A stretch of DNA of 64,000 nt, from positions 677,345 to 741,344 of the forward strand of contig LNKV01000018.1 in assembly GCA_001465935.1 (NCBI GenBank). Reading direction: 5' to 3'. Shown here piece after piece: positions 11,053 through 21,381 of the stretch. The translations under genes were made by a program, and so were the position numbers. Positions within the stretch are counted from its first letter, which is position 1, and each line of letters opens with the position of its first letter. This DNA is from Clarireedia homoeocarpa. Taxonomy: Eukaryota; Ascomycota; Leotiomycetes; Helotiales; Rutstroemiaceae. Below the pieces are notes generated by a model. That model saw nothing but the letters and a program-made list of their open reading frames with translations. It did not search any database and was not told the origin of the DNA.

Positions 11053-13233
11053 GGGAGTATGGAACATGTATCATAAACGACCAAAAATGTACGAGTAGGT
11101 CCTGTAGATGGGGCTGTTTGAAGAACAAACATGAACGGAATGAAGATACGACATTCAGCTTCTAATCTATAGTATTTGACACCAACATGTGACCCCGCAT
11201 GCGAAAACACGTTCGAAGAACTATTTCTACTCTTCTCTCCCAAGTGGGACCCGCTACTCTCACGAAATTGGCTGATGTAGTAGAACCTATTCATCCGTTC
11301 AGCGTTTCAACATGTTTCTCGTGAACCAATATCCAGTAGCTTGATATTCACTTCGTGATTAGCCTAGCAGTGAACCTGCAAAATGTCTTGTCATTGCATT
11401 TAAAGGCTACGAAACCGTTCGAAGGGCGCTGATAGTTTTTCCAGGAGAAGGATATGGGTGTCTAACACAGTAATATCTATGGAGTTAGGAACCTCCAGAC
11501 AGTGTCATGTGGGGAGCGAGGTTCCACACATGCGTTCTGCTGTCATTTATAGAGCATTCAAAAGTCTCCATGCCATCTTTTGACCTCTCGTTGTCACTAT
11601 CTTCTCAACACTGTCATTCTCTTCTTGAGCTTGGTGTTTATACTCCGCTGCTTCCTGATTCTACGATAAGGAGTGAATGGCTGTTCTTCGTAGCTATTTG
11701 TTGATATCTTCTTTGGTTGACTGGTCTATTGTCGCATTGTGAGCGTGACATGATGAGTGAATGCCTCTTGTCTTCTCAAAAATAGGTAGGTATTCAAACA
11801 GGGGCAATTGACCTCCTCTTCACCAACGACAACGAGATAGAAAATTTGGCGAATGTACTACTAATGGTGAAGGGTCGGCCTCATTTCTTTGGCAGTCATC
11901 GAGCAAATGTATAAACTATAGCAACAGAAGTTATGGAAGACAAGAAGAGTGAAATGCACAATGCACAATGCACACACAATGCACAATGTACAATGTACAA
12001 TGTACTCGGCATACCCACAGAAATGCAGTGTCTAGACTTCGTTACCGCAACCTCCAACACAGCACGACTAACTGCATGCAAGTAAATCCTAGAAGCCTTA
12101 GGTTGACTAGTACGAAGGTAGATAACGACGAAAAAGAGACGGTGTAGATGGGACGGCTAAATATAACCACCAACGACTATATATGGGGGGATATCCCTCA
12201 TCTTGTTACCGTAGAGGGACAGGAGCATCACATCATACAAGAAAGATCAACTCACCTCGTGGATCATGCGGGGTACCAAGCAAAAGAATGCCCGTCATCG
12301 AACGTCAAGTTAAGTCTAAAAGATCAACTCAATGTAGGAACAGAAGACTCTGAAGGCATATTCATGCCCGGGTAAGCCGTCGCTCCACCTATACGGAGCA
12401 TGCAATGCACCTTGATTCTAGCTACAGCAAGAGGGTCCATAGCCGTATTCCATTGCAGGAGCCCGAGATGACGAAAGCGACGTGTCAATCAATCTGTTGT
12501 CCGTCACCCACACCCGCCACGCCCGCCAAAACCAGCCAGGAGCACGGAATCACGGTGTTGGTCAGACAAGCTTTTGGCGGGATGTTTCCAACCAATGAAT
12601 CAAGCCGCCAATTGATCTGTTCCTGAATTCGCGCAAGGGGGCCCTGCAGATATATTTCGTCTGATTGGCCGGATGCGCCCTCGTTCGCGCTGTCCTTGGT
12701 TGTCGTTGCTGTGTCGATTAGCCGGTTATCGATATATGTAAACAATTGTTGAAAGTGTTCCTGCGCCATCTTCTTTTTCTAGCAGCTTAGCTCTCCTGCC
12801 ACACCATTTTTTGTCACAACCTCATCACACGGCTGCGAAAGAAGAGAAAAAATCTGGGCCCTCTCTTTCTTTTCTCCTCTCTTCTGGAGAATAGTTACAA
12901 ACTGCTACGCATTCCATCCTTTCTCCCCTTTCAAACCTATTGGAGCGTAGAGATATCTGACGATTTGTTCATTCTCATGATAAGCAGTGCGACCAAATTT
13001 ATATCCACTCTTCACACGATTTAACGAAACACCCTACGAATTCCACGATACACCTCATACATTCCATACGATACTTACCACGCGGCATTCACATTCTTTC
13101 GAATCTTGAAACTTCTTTAACCCCATTGCAAACATTCCACGGCTGCGACTCCTCAGTCGCTCCGAAATACACGGGGGACGGGAGTAGCAGGCTCCGACGC
13201 ATTCGTTCAGAGACGTAGATAGAATAGTTCACG
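11053..13233. other. Intergenic spacer
   Basis: About 2.2 kb between aim24 and the Fig1-family gene. It contains an ACAATGC/ACAATGT short repeat at about 11955-12003 and a pyrimidine-rich stretch just before 13234 that probably belongs to the 5' leader of the next gene. One weak minus-strand frame at 12485-12769 is listed separately. Nothing else is supported. Confidence 0.5.
12485..12769 (-). CDS. Possible small protein, 94 aa, unrecognised
   Basis: A 94-residue minus-strand frame whose first 65 residues look protein-like, with a helical pattern (MAQEHFQQLFTYIDNR, then ARIQEQINWRLDSLVGN). The C-terminal third is less convincing and may be read-through of an intron. No family is recognised, and no exon extension could be fixed. 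It would be divergent from the Fig1-family gene, with its start about 460 bp upstream of that gene's ATG. Chance ORF is the main alternative. Confidence 0.3.
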   Translation of the reverse strand: MAQEHFQQLFTYIDNRLIDTATTTKDSANEGASGQSDEIYLQGPLARIQEQINWRLDSLVGNIPPKACLTNTVIPCSWLVLAGVAGVGDGQQID

Positions 13234-14200
13234 ATGGCTGATCGAGGGTTCGGAGGGTTTTTGAGTAAGTAACATATTCTAGATCGCGAGGCTCAACAAA
13301 AGTGCTAACGCGTTGTGTGTGTAGGGGCGGTGCCATTCTTAGGATACCATCATGTGTTGATGATATTGATCGCCATTGCTATTATATTACTCTGTGAGTG
13401 GACCTGAACAAACAATGTATCGAGGACCTGACTAACAATCTTCCCAGCACTTCTATTAGCAGGATGTTCCTCTTCGTCACCTATGATACCCGACATTTTC
13501 CTCATATCACTCTACTACCAGCCGTACACGCCTGTGCCATCTACCGCACAAGTTGACTACAACGTACACACTGCGATATCTAACATTGTTGGTCAAGCAA
13601 AATTGGCAGCAAGAGTTGGCTACTTCGGTATCTGTATCAATCCAGATGGAGGAGCATGGCTTTGCAGTAACAATGCAACGGCTTTGGCGAACGAAGTGAG
13701 CGTAGACCAAGATCCGCTGAACTTGATCTGGCTTGCAAGTCAATTCAAGGATATGATCGTATTCCCGTACCTTATGTAAGTACTTTCTGATATTTTGCCA
13801 AGCCACAACCGCTAATAAATTCCATAGCATCGTTGCAATCATCTTCGCATTTGTCTGTCTATTACTTCTGGCTACCTTCCCAGGTTGGCATGAGGAGGAA
13901 GACATTTCAGGTCACGAGCGCGAAGTCAAGCCATTCCCATCGAGGCCAGTCTCTCAAGTCGCACTCGCCATCATCTTTATCGCATCCATCTTCGTGCTTG
14001 TATCCGTATTATGGCAACACACAGCTTCCGTCGCTGCATCCATCATAGCACAAGATCTCGGAAATGGCAGTGTACGAAGCGGAGTAGGAACCACAGCAAT
14101 GGTTCTTGGATGGTTCTCATTCGCCCTTCTAATCATTGTCACCATCGGGTTGCTGGTTATGATATTAAGTATCAGAGTGTTGGCGGAGACCTTCGGATGA
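13234..14200 (+). CDS. Fig1-family four-span membrane protein (Ca2+ influx / cell fusion regulator)
   Basis: Four exons, 13234-13264, 13325-13393, 13448-13775 and 13828-14200, join in phase to 266 aa. Seen: a first membrane span at about 19-39, a long extracellular loop containing VGYFGICINPDGGAWLCS and then three further spans at about 143-160, 187-206 and 231-258. The GxxGIC...WxCS pattern in the first loop resembles the claudin-like signature of the Fig1 family. Known for the family: yeast Fig1 is a plasma-membrane protein induced by pheromone that supports low-affinity calcium influx and membrane fusion in mating, and filamentous-fungal homologues affect mating, growth and conidiation. 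The tail after the last span is only about eight residues. The role in this organism is inferred from family membership. Confidence 0.82.
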
Positions 14201-15129
14201 TCAACCCCACCACCGAGTCATTCTAGACGAAAAACAGCACACATATGTCGACACTTACCGAATTTGACATTATACTTTCTTTTCAGCGTGCATGATTAGT
14301 ACCGGCGAGAATACCGTTGGTTGGATATGACCGAATTTGGAGAAAAAAAAAAAATCGAGATTAACTACCCCTTTCTGTTTGCTCCTCGATTTTTTTGTAT
14401 ACATGGGATTGCATTTGGGAAAAGGAGTTACCAGATCTTGTTTGAACTTTATGTTTTGATTTATATGGTGATGAGGATTCTGGGACATGGGAAAGATGGG
14501 TGGCAAAGTACAATGCCGGATGCAAGAGATGCCTTATGTTAGAGTATTAATGAGGGATGGATGGATGGGTTGGTTGGGTGAATCGGTGCCCTTGGATGGG
14601 TTTGGGCGACGGAGGGAAACTCTTTCTGTTTTTCCATTTGATCCTTTTTGGTGGAGAAATCTACTGTGGTTCATGAATGACTTGTATGTATGGATGAATA
14701 GGTGGCGGGTTGATGAGTATGAGAAGAGCATGAATGAAAGTGAACCAATGACTCCACAATAAAATATCTTCTTGATTATCGAATATGTGACATGTAACGG
14801 GTGATTTTGTATTTGCTGCATACAAGTAGCCATTAACTCGCTAAACTATGTATAGGAGGTAGCTACTTACCCATGATGATTGATGTATATATCTGATGTG
14901 ACTATTTACTTATTCAGTAGCCATTTTCCGGGCTTAGGCACATGTGCATATTTTCTCCATTGCCACTGCCCATTACCTTGTCTCTATCCCCCTCCCTTTC
15001 CACCTTCACCTCCAGCCCCTCCGCTCAGCCAGCCCTCTCGTTATCCATGCGCTCCTTCTTCCACCCCCTCACTTCCCACACCACACCATCACCATCAACG
15101 ATCCCATCCCACCTTCGCTCTTCCCCCCC
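14201..15129. other. Convergent intergenic region
   Basis: About 930 bp between the stops of the Fig1-family gene (+) and sld2 (-). It holds A-rich and TGGATGG-rich stretches and probable 3' UTRs of both genes. No coding region is supported. Confidence 0.5.
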
Positions 15130-16726
15130 CTACTTCCTTCTCCTAAACCTACTGCCCACCCCCGGGCCCCCCTTCATGCCCGTATTCCTCAACTTCAACC
15201 TCTTGAAATTCTGATGCGCGCTCGCCTTCACCTTCCTCGCTGCACTCTTGACTCTTCCCTCTTTATTCGCTTCCCTGTTCACCGTTCTATGGCGCTCTTG
15301 ATCGGGTCGTCGGTAGCGCGTGCCGCCTTCGGAGGCTGTGTATGAGGATGCCGAGTCCGATGCGTAGTTGCGGCCTTCTTCTTCTTCTTCTTCTTCTGGG
15401 AGGAGTTGGGTTTCGGGGACAAGCTCGGAGGAGGTGTGTTGGGGTTGGGAAAGCTCGTCTTCGGAGGAGGATTCTTCGTGGAGAGGGGCGCTGGAAGGGG
15501 CGGTGATGGGTTTGCTGCGGGTGGGGCGGAGGTTTACGCGCCGGGTGGTGCGCTTTTGACCTTTCTTTTTGTAGGGTTTGCGGAGGGGTTGGGCGGGATT
15601 TGATGGATTGGTTGTGGGATCTTCGGGGTCGGTGTCATATTGAGCTTCGTCGTCGAAAGCGCTGAGGGGGAAATTGGGTTGGCTGTCTTTTACTAGTATT
15701 TCGGGTATTGGTGGTGGAGGAGGTGCAGTCTCTGATGGGTTCGAAGTTGGTTTTGGTTTTGATTTAGGCCCATTCTCCATCTCCATCTCCATTTCTCTAA
15801 GAGCCTCGAGATCTTCGTCCGCGACATCGTCTTCCATTTTTCGGAGGCCGGCAAGCATGCTGCTTAGACCTCTGATGATGGGTTTGCGTGGGACGCGGAT
15901 CATTTCGGGGGATTGGGGTTCTCCTTCATTTTCGTCTATAGATGGCATTTGGATTCGTTGACTGTCTCTTCGGAGGAACGAGGGGGTGCTAAAATGAAAT
16001 TTGGAGACTGAGGATGGGGTTTTGGTCTCTTGTGTAGTATCGAGGGTGCGGTTCTTGGATGGTGTGGTAAATGGGTTTAGTGCGGATTGTTTTCTTGATG
16101 AGGGAGTTCGACTGTGCAATGCTCGTGGATCTTCGGGACTCTTCTGTTTCCGAGGGGTAGCTTGCGTAAGAACTGCTTTGCCGGTTTCCGCTGCCATTGA
16201 AGGAGAATCGGCAGGACTGTCTTCCTCGAGATCAAATAATCCAAGCACTTGTCCATCTTTTTGTGGTGTTGGTCCAATTGCAGTTTTCTTCTGGGGTGTT
16301 GCGAATAGATTTCGCATTATCGAAGGAGAGAAGTAAGGGTCAACATCCCAGGGTAGCATGGAGCCCCTTGAGGGAGTCTTGTCCACCTGTAGTCGTTTAT
16401 GCGGAGTTGTCTTATTGACATCGTCATGTTTTCTCTTCTGTGGTGTGGACTTTGGAGCTGTTGGCTGCGTCGGCGCAATATTTCCAGATAATATATTGCG
16501 TACTTTATCATACTCTTTATACTTAGAAGCTGCAAACCATTAGCCAGTGTATCTACGATCCGCGACAACATTTGTAATCCATACCTATTTCAGGGTTCTT
16601 CTTGATATCCTGCCGCGATGCTTTTCTTCCTTCATTTTGACTTTGAAATTCCTTCTCCCAGACCTTCAAATCCGCACGAAGGACTTTTGACCGTTCCTCC
16701 CATGTCTTCCTCTCTCCCTCATCCAT
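15130..16726 (-). CDS. SLD2: DNA replication regulator Sld2/Drc1
   Basis: Two exons, 16726-16585 and 16529-15130, join across a 55-bp intron to 513 aa. Seen: the conserved N-terminal Sld2 motif, here LRADLKVWEKEFQSQNEGRK, followed by RQDIKKNPEI and, across the splice site, ASKYKEYDKVRNIL. The rest is disordered, with many Ser/Thr-Pro sites (TPSRG, TPQKK, TPRKQK, TPSSRK, TPSKN) expected of a cyclin-dependent kinase target, a poly-Glu run, and a very basic C-terminus. Known: phosphorylated Sld2 binds the BRCT repeats of Dpb11 and helps load GINS and DNA polymerase epsilon at origins, which ties initiation to S-phase CDK activity. Fungal members are commonly 450-600 aa. It is divergent from the RING gene, with about 600 bp between starts. 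Confidence 0.92.
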
Positions 16727-17328
16727 GTTCTTCTATGCGCACCAAAACCAGATCCGAGGCTCCTTTTCGCAGAAGTACATCAGAAACGCGGTACAATATT
16801 CCGTTTCGTTGTCGTCGCGCAACAACAATTGAATTGGAAGGATGAATTATGTTTGGTATATTGATATGAAATAATGATTGGCCGTAACGTCATGAAATAG
16901 TCATAAAAGTCATAAATTTATCCTCGCATCATCCACATAAGTATCGGTTCTAGAATATTTTACGTCGTAGGTACTTAGTAGAACTATGGGTTAGACGCGT
17001 CTGGATAAAGTTGGTACGCGATCCGATCAACTTTATTTTTAGCGGCAAAGTACTGTTGCGTAAGTGGTGTAAACTTCGGTATATTGTTGCCATTATGTGA
17101 GAAACTCATGAAGTGAGATTGCTCTCCTGATTTGAGGCTATTCGACCTGCTATTGTGCTATATAGTACTTCGTACACACTGAATTCTGTCACATAAATTA
17201 TCGTTCATCAGAAGCAACTTTTGAACGACAGTCGGAATATCATTTTCCCGAATCGGCCCGCTTCTGCCATCTGATAAGAGATAATAGAACTAGTTGCCTT
17301 CCTTACCCCAGACGGCTCTTCCAAACCA
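16727..17328. promoter_or_regulatory. Divergent promoter region of sld2 and the RING gene
   Basis: About 600 bp between two outward-facing start codons. It is AT-rich with no supported ORF. An ACGCGTC core at about 16995 resembles the yeast MBF (MCB) element, which would suit a replication gene, but one short match in 600 bp could be chance. Confidence 0.4.
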
Positions 17329-18390
17329 TTGCATCTTATGGATAGTCCGCATAACACTGACTTGGCCACCAAGCCAGAGGTCCCCGGCAATGATGGTCGA
17401 ATATCACCAGCCGTAGTCGAAACCACGTCAGTCTCTGCCGTCCCGAAATCCGAACCAGAGCAAGAAGAAACCACCTGCGTAATTTGCCTTGAGAACCTCT
17501 CCGAACCCGCCTTCGCCCGCCCCTGCAACCACTCCACCTTCGACTACCTCTGCCTCCTCACCTGGCTCCAACAAACCCCCAGCTGTCCCCTCTGCAAAAC
17601 GCAAATCAAAACCGTCCACTACGATACCCTCGAAGGTGGCAACCACAAAACTTATATCGTCCCCGCACCTGCTCGAGAGCCTCCCATCCCAAACCCAAAC
17701 TACAACCGAGCCTCCCTGCACCACAACACATCGCGCAGCCGGCGACGCATCCGCTTTGGCCCTCGCTCTCCCAATTCCCATCCAAATCTAACCCTCGACG
17801 ATCCCCTCGCCCGCCGTCGCCACATCTACAGGCATCAGCTGTACTCCCTGCACGTAGGCAGCAACCGCATTTCCCGTTTCCGCGAACTCACGCCCCAACT
17901 CTTCGCGCATGATGCCGAAGCCGTGTCGCGCGCTCGCAACTGGATTCGACGGGAACTGCAGGTTTTTGAATTCTTGCAACCATCTTCTTCTTCCACGACG
18001 GGGGAAACAAATAGAGCCGCTGACCGTCGCGCAAATAACGCGGAGTTTTTATTGGAGTATATTATAGCCATACTGAAAACGACGGATATCCAAGAGAGTG
18101 GGGGGAAAGCGGAAGAGTTGTTGCAGGAGTACTTGGGGACGGAAGATACGCGGTTGTTTTTGCATGAGTTGAGGGCTTGGTTGAGGAGTCCATATACGAC
18201 GCTGGGGGATTGGGATCGGCATGTGCAGTATAGGAATGTGGGGAGAGTGGTTGGGGGGAAGTATGAGAGGGGTGAGGTGGGGCAAAGGAGAGAGGGAGAG
18301 GAAGAGGAGGGGGTAGGAGGTGCGGTTGTTGATAGAGGAGGAAGAAATGGTGAGAGGTGGAGGCCGGAGCCGGGTCGGTATGATGGCTGA
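17329..18390 (+). CDS. RING-finger E3 ubiquitin ligase, TOPORS-like
   Basis: An intronless frame of 353 aa. The second ATG at 17338 (residue 4) has the better context (ATGG) and may be the real start. Seen: a RING domain at about 50-89 with CVIC, PCNH, FDYLC and CPLC pairs. The expected fourth ligand is an Asp (FDYLC) rather than Cys, a substitution tolerated in some RING proteins. Downstream, the RARNWIRRELQVFEFL helix followed by a second helical region (about 230-300) matches the arrangement of TOPORS/ICP0-like cellular RING ligases. The C-terminal 50 residues are Gly/Glu/Arg-rich and disordered. Known for TOPORS: ubiquitin and SUMO ligase activity on nuclear proteins. The substrate here is unknown. 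GC content is high in the first half of the gene. Confidence 0.8.
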   Translation: MHLMDSPHNTDLATKPEVPGNDGRISPAVVETTSVSAVPKSEPEQEETTCVICLENLSEPAFARPCNHSTFDYLCLLTWLQQTPSCPLCKTQIKTVHYDTLEGGNHKTYIVPAPAREPPIPNPNYNRASLHHNTSRSRRRIRFGPRSPNSHPNLTLDDPLARRRHIYRHQLYSLHVGSNRISRFRELTPQLFAHDAEAVSRARNWIRRELQVFEFLQPSSSSTTGETNRAADRRANNAEFLLEYIIAILKTTDIQESGGKAEELLQEYLGTEDTRLFLHELRAWLRSPYTTLGDWDRHVQYRNVGRVVGGKYERGEVGQRREGEEEEGVGGAVVDRGGRNGERWRPEPGRYDG

Positions 18391-18930
18391 AGGTAGTGGC
18401 GAAGAAGAATGACTATCAAGCGGATTTAAAGGCCTATCGCAACACAGGTGCGGATCTCGAAGGTTAGGTTTCGCAGGAAAGGCCGGTGCACGAGACTCGA
18501 CGAGTCGTTGCCTATTTGTCATGGTATATCAAATCACTCTGCACACTCCAAATCTACGACCCAGTCACACATTTACCGTATTTTGAGCAGCACAGAATAT
18601 TCTTAACAAATCACCAAGCAAATCCTCATGCATCTGTCTGGTGAAAGACCCAGATTGCCATATGCATATGCCCCACCCGGACCCAACCAACGACGCCAAA
18701 ACAAGTCCGAGGTACTGGGATATGACACAGTCCATATATGTACTGTACTGTGCGATAGTCATGAAGCCGAGTAAGAGCACGGAGAGTATAGGAAAGAGCA
18801 TAGAGGAGTAGAAGCAGTATGGTTAGTTAGCCTGGCTAGTTGATCGGTAGATGGTAGAACGGGTATTTACAGATAGATAGATAGATAGATAGACACATAC
18901 CAACCTCATCTATTACCAAATGCAGTGAGA

Positions 18931-18961
<31 letters not shown>

Positions 18962-20843
18962 AATGGTATACCAAAGCTTACTTACATAGAACCAACCCAC
19001 AACTTGGATGTACATACATACATACATATATACATATATAAGACCCAGCTAGCCCCAGCCAGACCACTTTGACGCAACGCAACGCAACGCAACGCAATGT
19101 CCTACCTCCCATCCCATCCCATCCCATCACATCTCCACCCATCCAAATCTCATCACATACATTCCATCCCATTCCATTCGGTTCGGTTCGGTTCTACATC
19201 TCATTCATTCTCTTCTCCGCAAGTCATTCATTCATTCCGCTTACGACGAGGTAGGTATGTATGTATGTACTGTAGAATACAATACGGACGGCCTCGACGG
19301 CTGGCTGAGTGAATGATATCATGCGTGCTCGGTCGATGTGCATGTGCATGTGCATGTGATAGAGAGGGAGATGGATAGATATATAAGTTAGTTAGATAGT
19401 TGGTTTATTGAGTTAGTTGGTTGGTTAGTTAGTTTATTGAGTTAAGTTAAGTTTAGTTGGGTTGAATTGAGTTTAGTTAGTTGGTTTATATATATATAGA
19501 TACGCAAGTGCAAGGAAGTTGGATGATTGATTGATTGATTCACACGATGACATACAGCAGGCTGGCATACTAAACAGGTAGAAATAGAGGAAAACTGAAA
19601 TGGTTCAATGTTTTTGTAGTGATTTATAGCCAGTGAGACTATTATTACAGATTTTCTTTCCTTCGGTATCTGCTACCTACCTACTTCCCCCTAAGCTCCT
19701 AGCAGTGTGCCTATTGACTACTTGCCTACTTACTCAGCGCGCGCGCTCGCCGTAATAGTCCATTGCAGTTGAGTCTATCCGAGATGTTTGCTATCGGCAG
19801 TAGCCGGGTCCGTGGATTGAAGGCGCGAGATTGCAATGATCCGATGCATGGGCTTGCATGCAATTGCCTGAACATCATTAAGATGGACGCAGATGCAGAT
19901 GCAAACAGCCCACGGGTACATGAACAGGAGGAACTGTGGGATGGAAGGGCAAGTGTGGTGGATGGAGACAGGGGAGACGAGACGGGGGTTAGGAAGGTGA
20001 TTGGTGTTGGTGTTGGTGTTGGTGGTAGTGGTAATGGTGGCGGTAGCAGAGGGGTGCAAAGGAAGATGAGGGGAGATGGAGGAGATGAGAGGAGATGAGG
20101 GGAGATGGAGGAGATGATGGGACATGGAGATCATGGGGTAAGGAGGAGACGACAGAATGTTACGGGGCAGAATGAAGAGCCTGCAAAGGACATCATAGGA
20201 TGAATGTAGAGGCGGGTTGAGATATTAAGAAGTTTCTGAATGATGTAGGAGTAAGGCACTTGGTGCAGGGAAGAGGCACAGTTGAAATGGCAAGAATAGA
20301 GGAAGTATATGACTTTACTGAGATGGCCAATTAGATATGAGCGCACTGGCAGCGTTATTGAACAAAACAATGCTATAGAGAAAGTATTTGGGTGCACAGA
20401 ACAAGAACAGCCATGTACAATCTCACAAGCTGGAAAGTACAAAACATAGACCCAGCACCCCAGTCTCCTAGAAGTTATCCGTGGGAATCTTCAGTATAGA
20501 ATCCCCATATTGAAGTAGAACAGAATCTAAAACTTGCATATAGCCATACATCTCAACCCACTACATCAAGGAACGACTTCTGCAAACTCGAGTACCGTAA
20601 TACAACAGAAAGAAAAGAGGATATCGAATCCCGTATCCTCATCCCGTATCTTCCCACTCGGTGTCTCCGGAACCTTCGGAAACGTGTGGGAATCAATGCT
20701 ACAGTAGGTAGGCGGACAACGGAAGGATCGCGGGGCCCGGGGTCAGGGGAAGTAAGGTTTCATAAAATCACATTAAAGGGGCCTTACAATAGCCAACGAA
20801 AGTAACTGTAGATGTGGCGGTGGTTATTGTTGTGAAAGACAGG
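18391..20843. other. Repeat-rich intergenic region, no supported gene
   Basis: About 2.4 kb of low-complexity DNA. It includes AGAT repeats at about 18871-18893, AC then AG dinucleotides at about 18930-18961, ACGCA and CATCC repeats at 19075-19170, GTTAGTT-type repeats at 19387-19480 and GGTGTT repeats near 20000-20030. The frames present here follow the repeat periodicity and are not genes. Confidence 0.6.
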
Positions 20844-21080
20844 TCAGGCTGTAATCCGTACACCCGCGAAGTACTCAAAGTTGAGTGGATGGGTAGTTGG
20901 TGATACGATTTCTATAGCTGGAGCTGGGGGTTGGGTAGCGATGTTTTGAACCTGTGCCTGTATTTTATCGAGATCGATTTGAAAGAATAAGTGAACGGTT
21001 GAAGATCCTCCACCATGGGGCCATCTTCCCATTTGTGGGGGGTTTGAAGTTCGTTCTGAGATTCTAGACAATTGAAACAC
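20844..21080 (-). CDS. Possible small protein or terminal exon, unrecognised
   Basis: A minus-strand frame of 78 residues. The stretch from MGRWPHGGGSSTVHLFFQ to the end (about 62 aa) has a natural amino-acid mix (IDLDKIQAQVQNIATQPPAPAIEI, shown here as IDLDKIQAQVQNI and ATQPPAPAIEI). A tctag acceptor-like site lies at about 21064-21068 and could join it to an upstream exon. A second frame just upstream on the same strand (21124-21381) also looks partly protein-like, but I could not find a phase-consistent junction. No family is recognised. It may be a chance frame in an otherwise non-coding region. Confidence 0.25.
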   Translation of the reverse strand: MFQLSRISERTSNPPQMGRWPHGGGSSTVHLFFQIDLDKIQAQVQNIATQPPAPAIEIVSPTTHPLNFEYFAGVRITA

Positions 21081-21381
21081 TTGAGTGACATCAGCTTGAA
21101 ATCGCGGACGTGACGACGACTGATCATATGTGCCACCACATGGTGTAACTTATAAGCGGAACAATGTCTGAAGAAGATGGAAGGAAAAGAAGTCTAGAAC
21201 CAAGGAAACTTTTCCCATTCTCCAGTCCAGTCAGAAAGTAGTTAAAAGCAAAAGCTGCGTTGGGAGTGATTGGAAGAAAGATTGATGATGAGTTTCGCGA
21301 AGTTGCTTGGAAAAACCACGCGTCGGTCAACAAGCGAGTGCTTACTGTGCTACAGAGTGTAAAAGAAAAGTAAAAGTTCAA

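Noticed and set aside
14944..15345. A 133-codon plus-strand frame overlapping the 3' end of sld2
   Set aside because: Antisense to sld2 coding sequence and pyrimidine-rich; no independent support.
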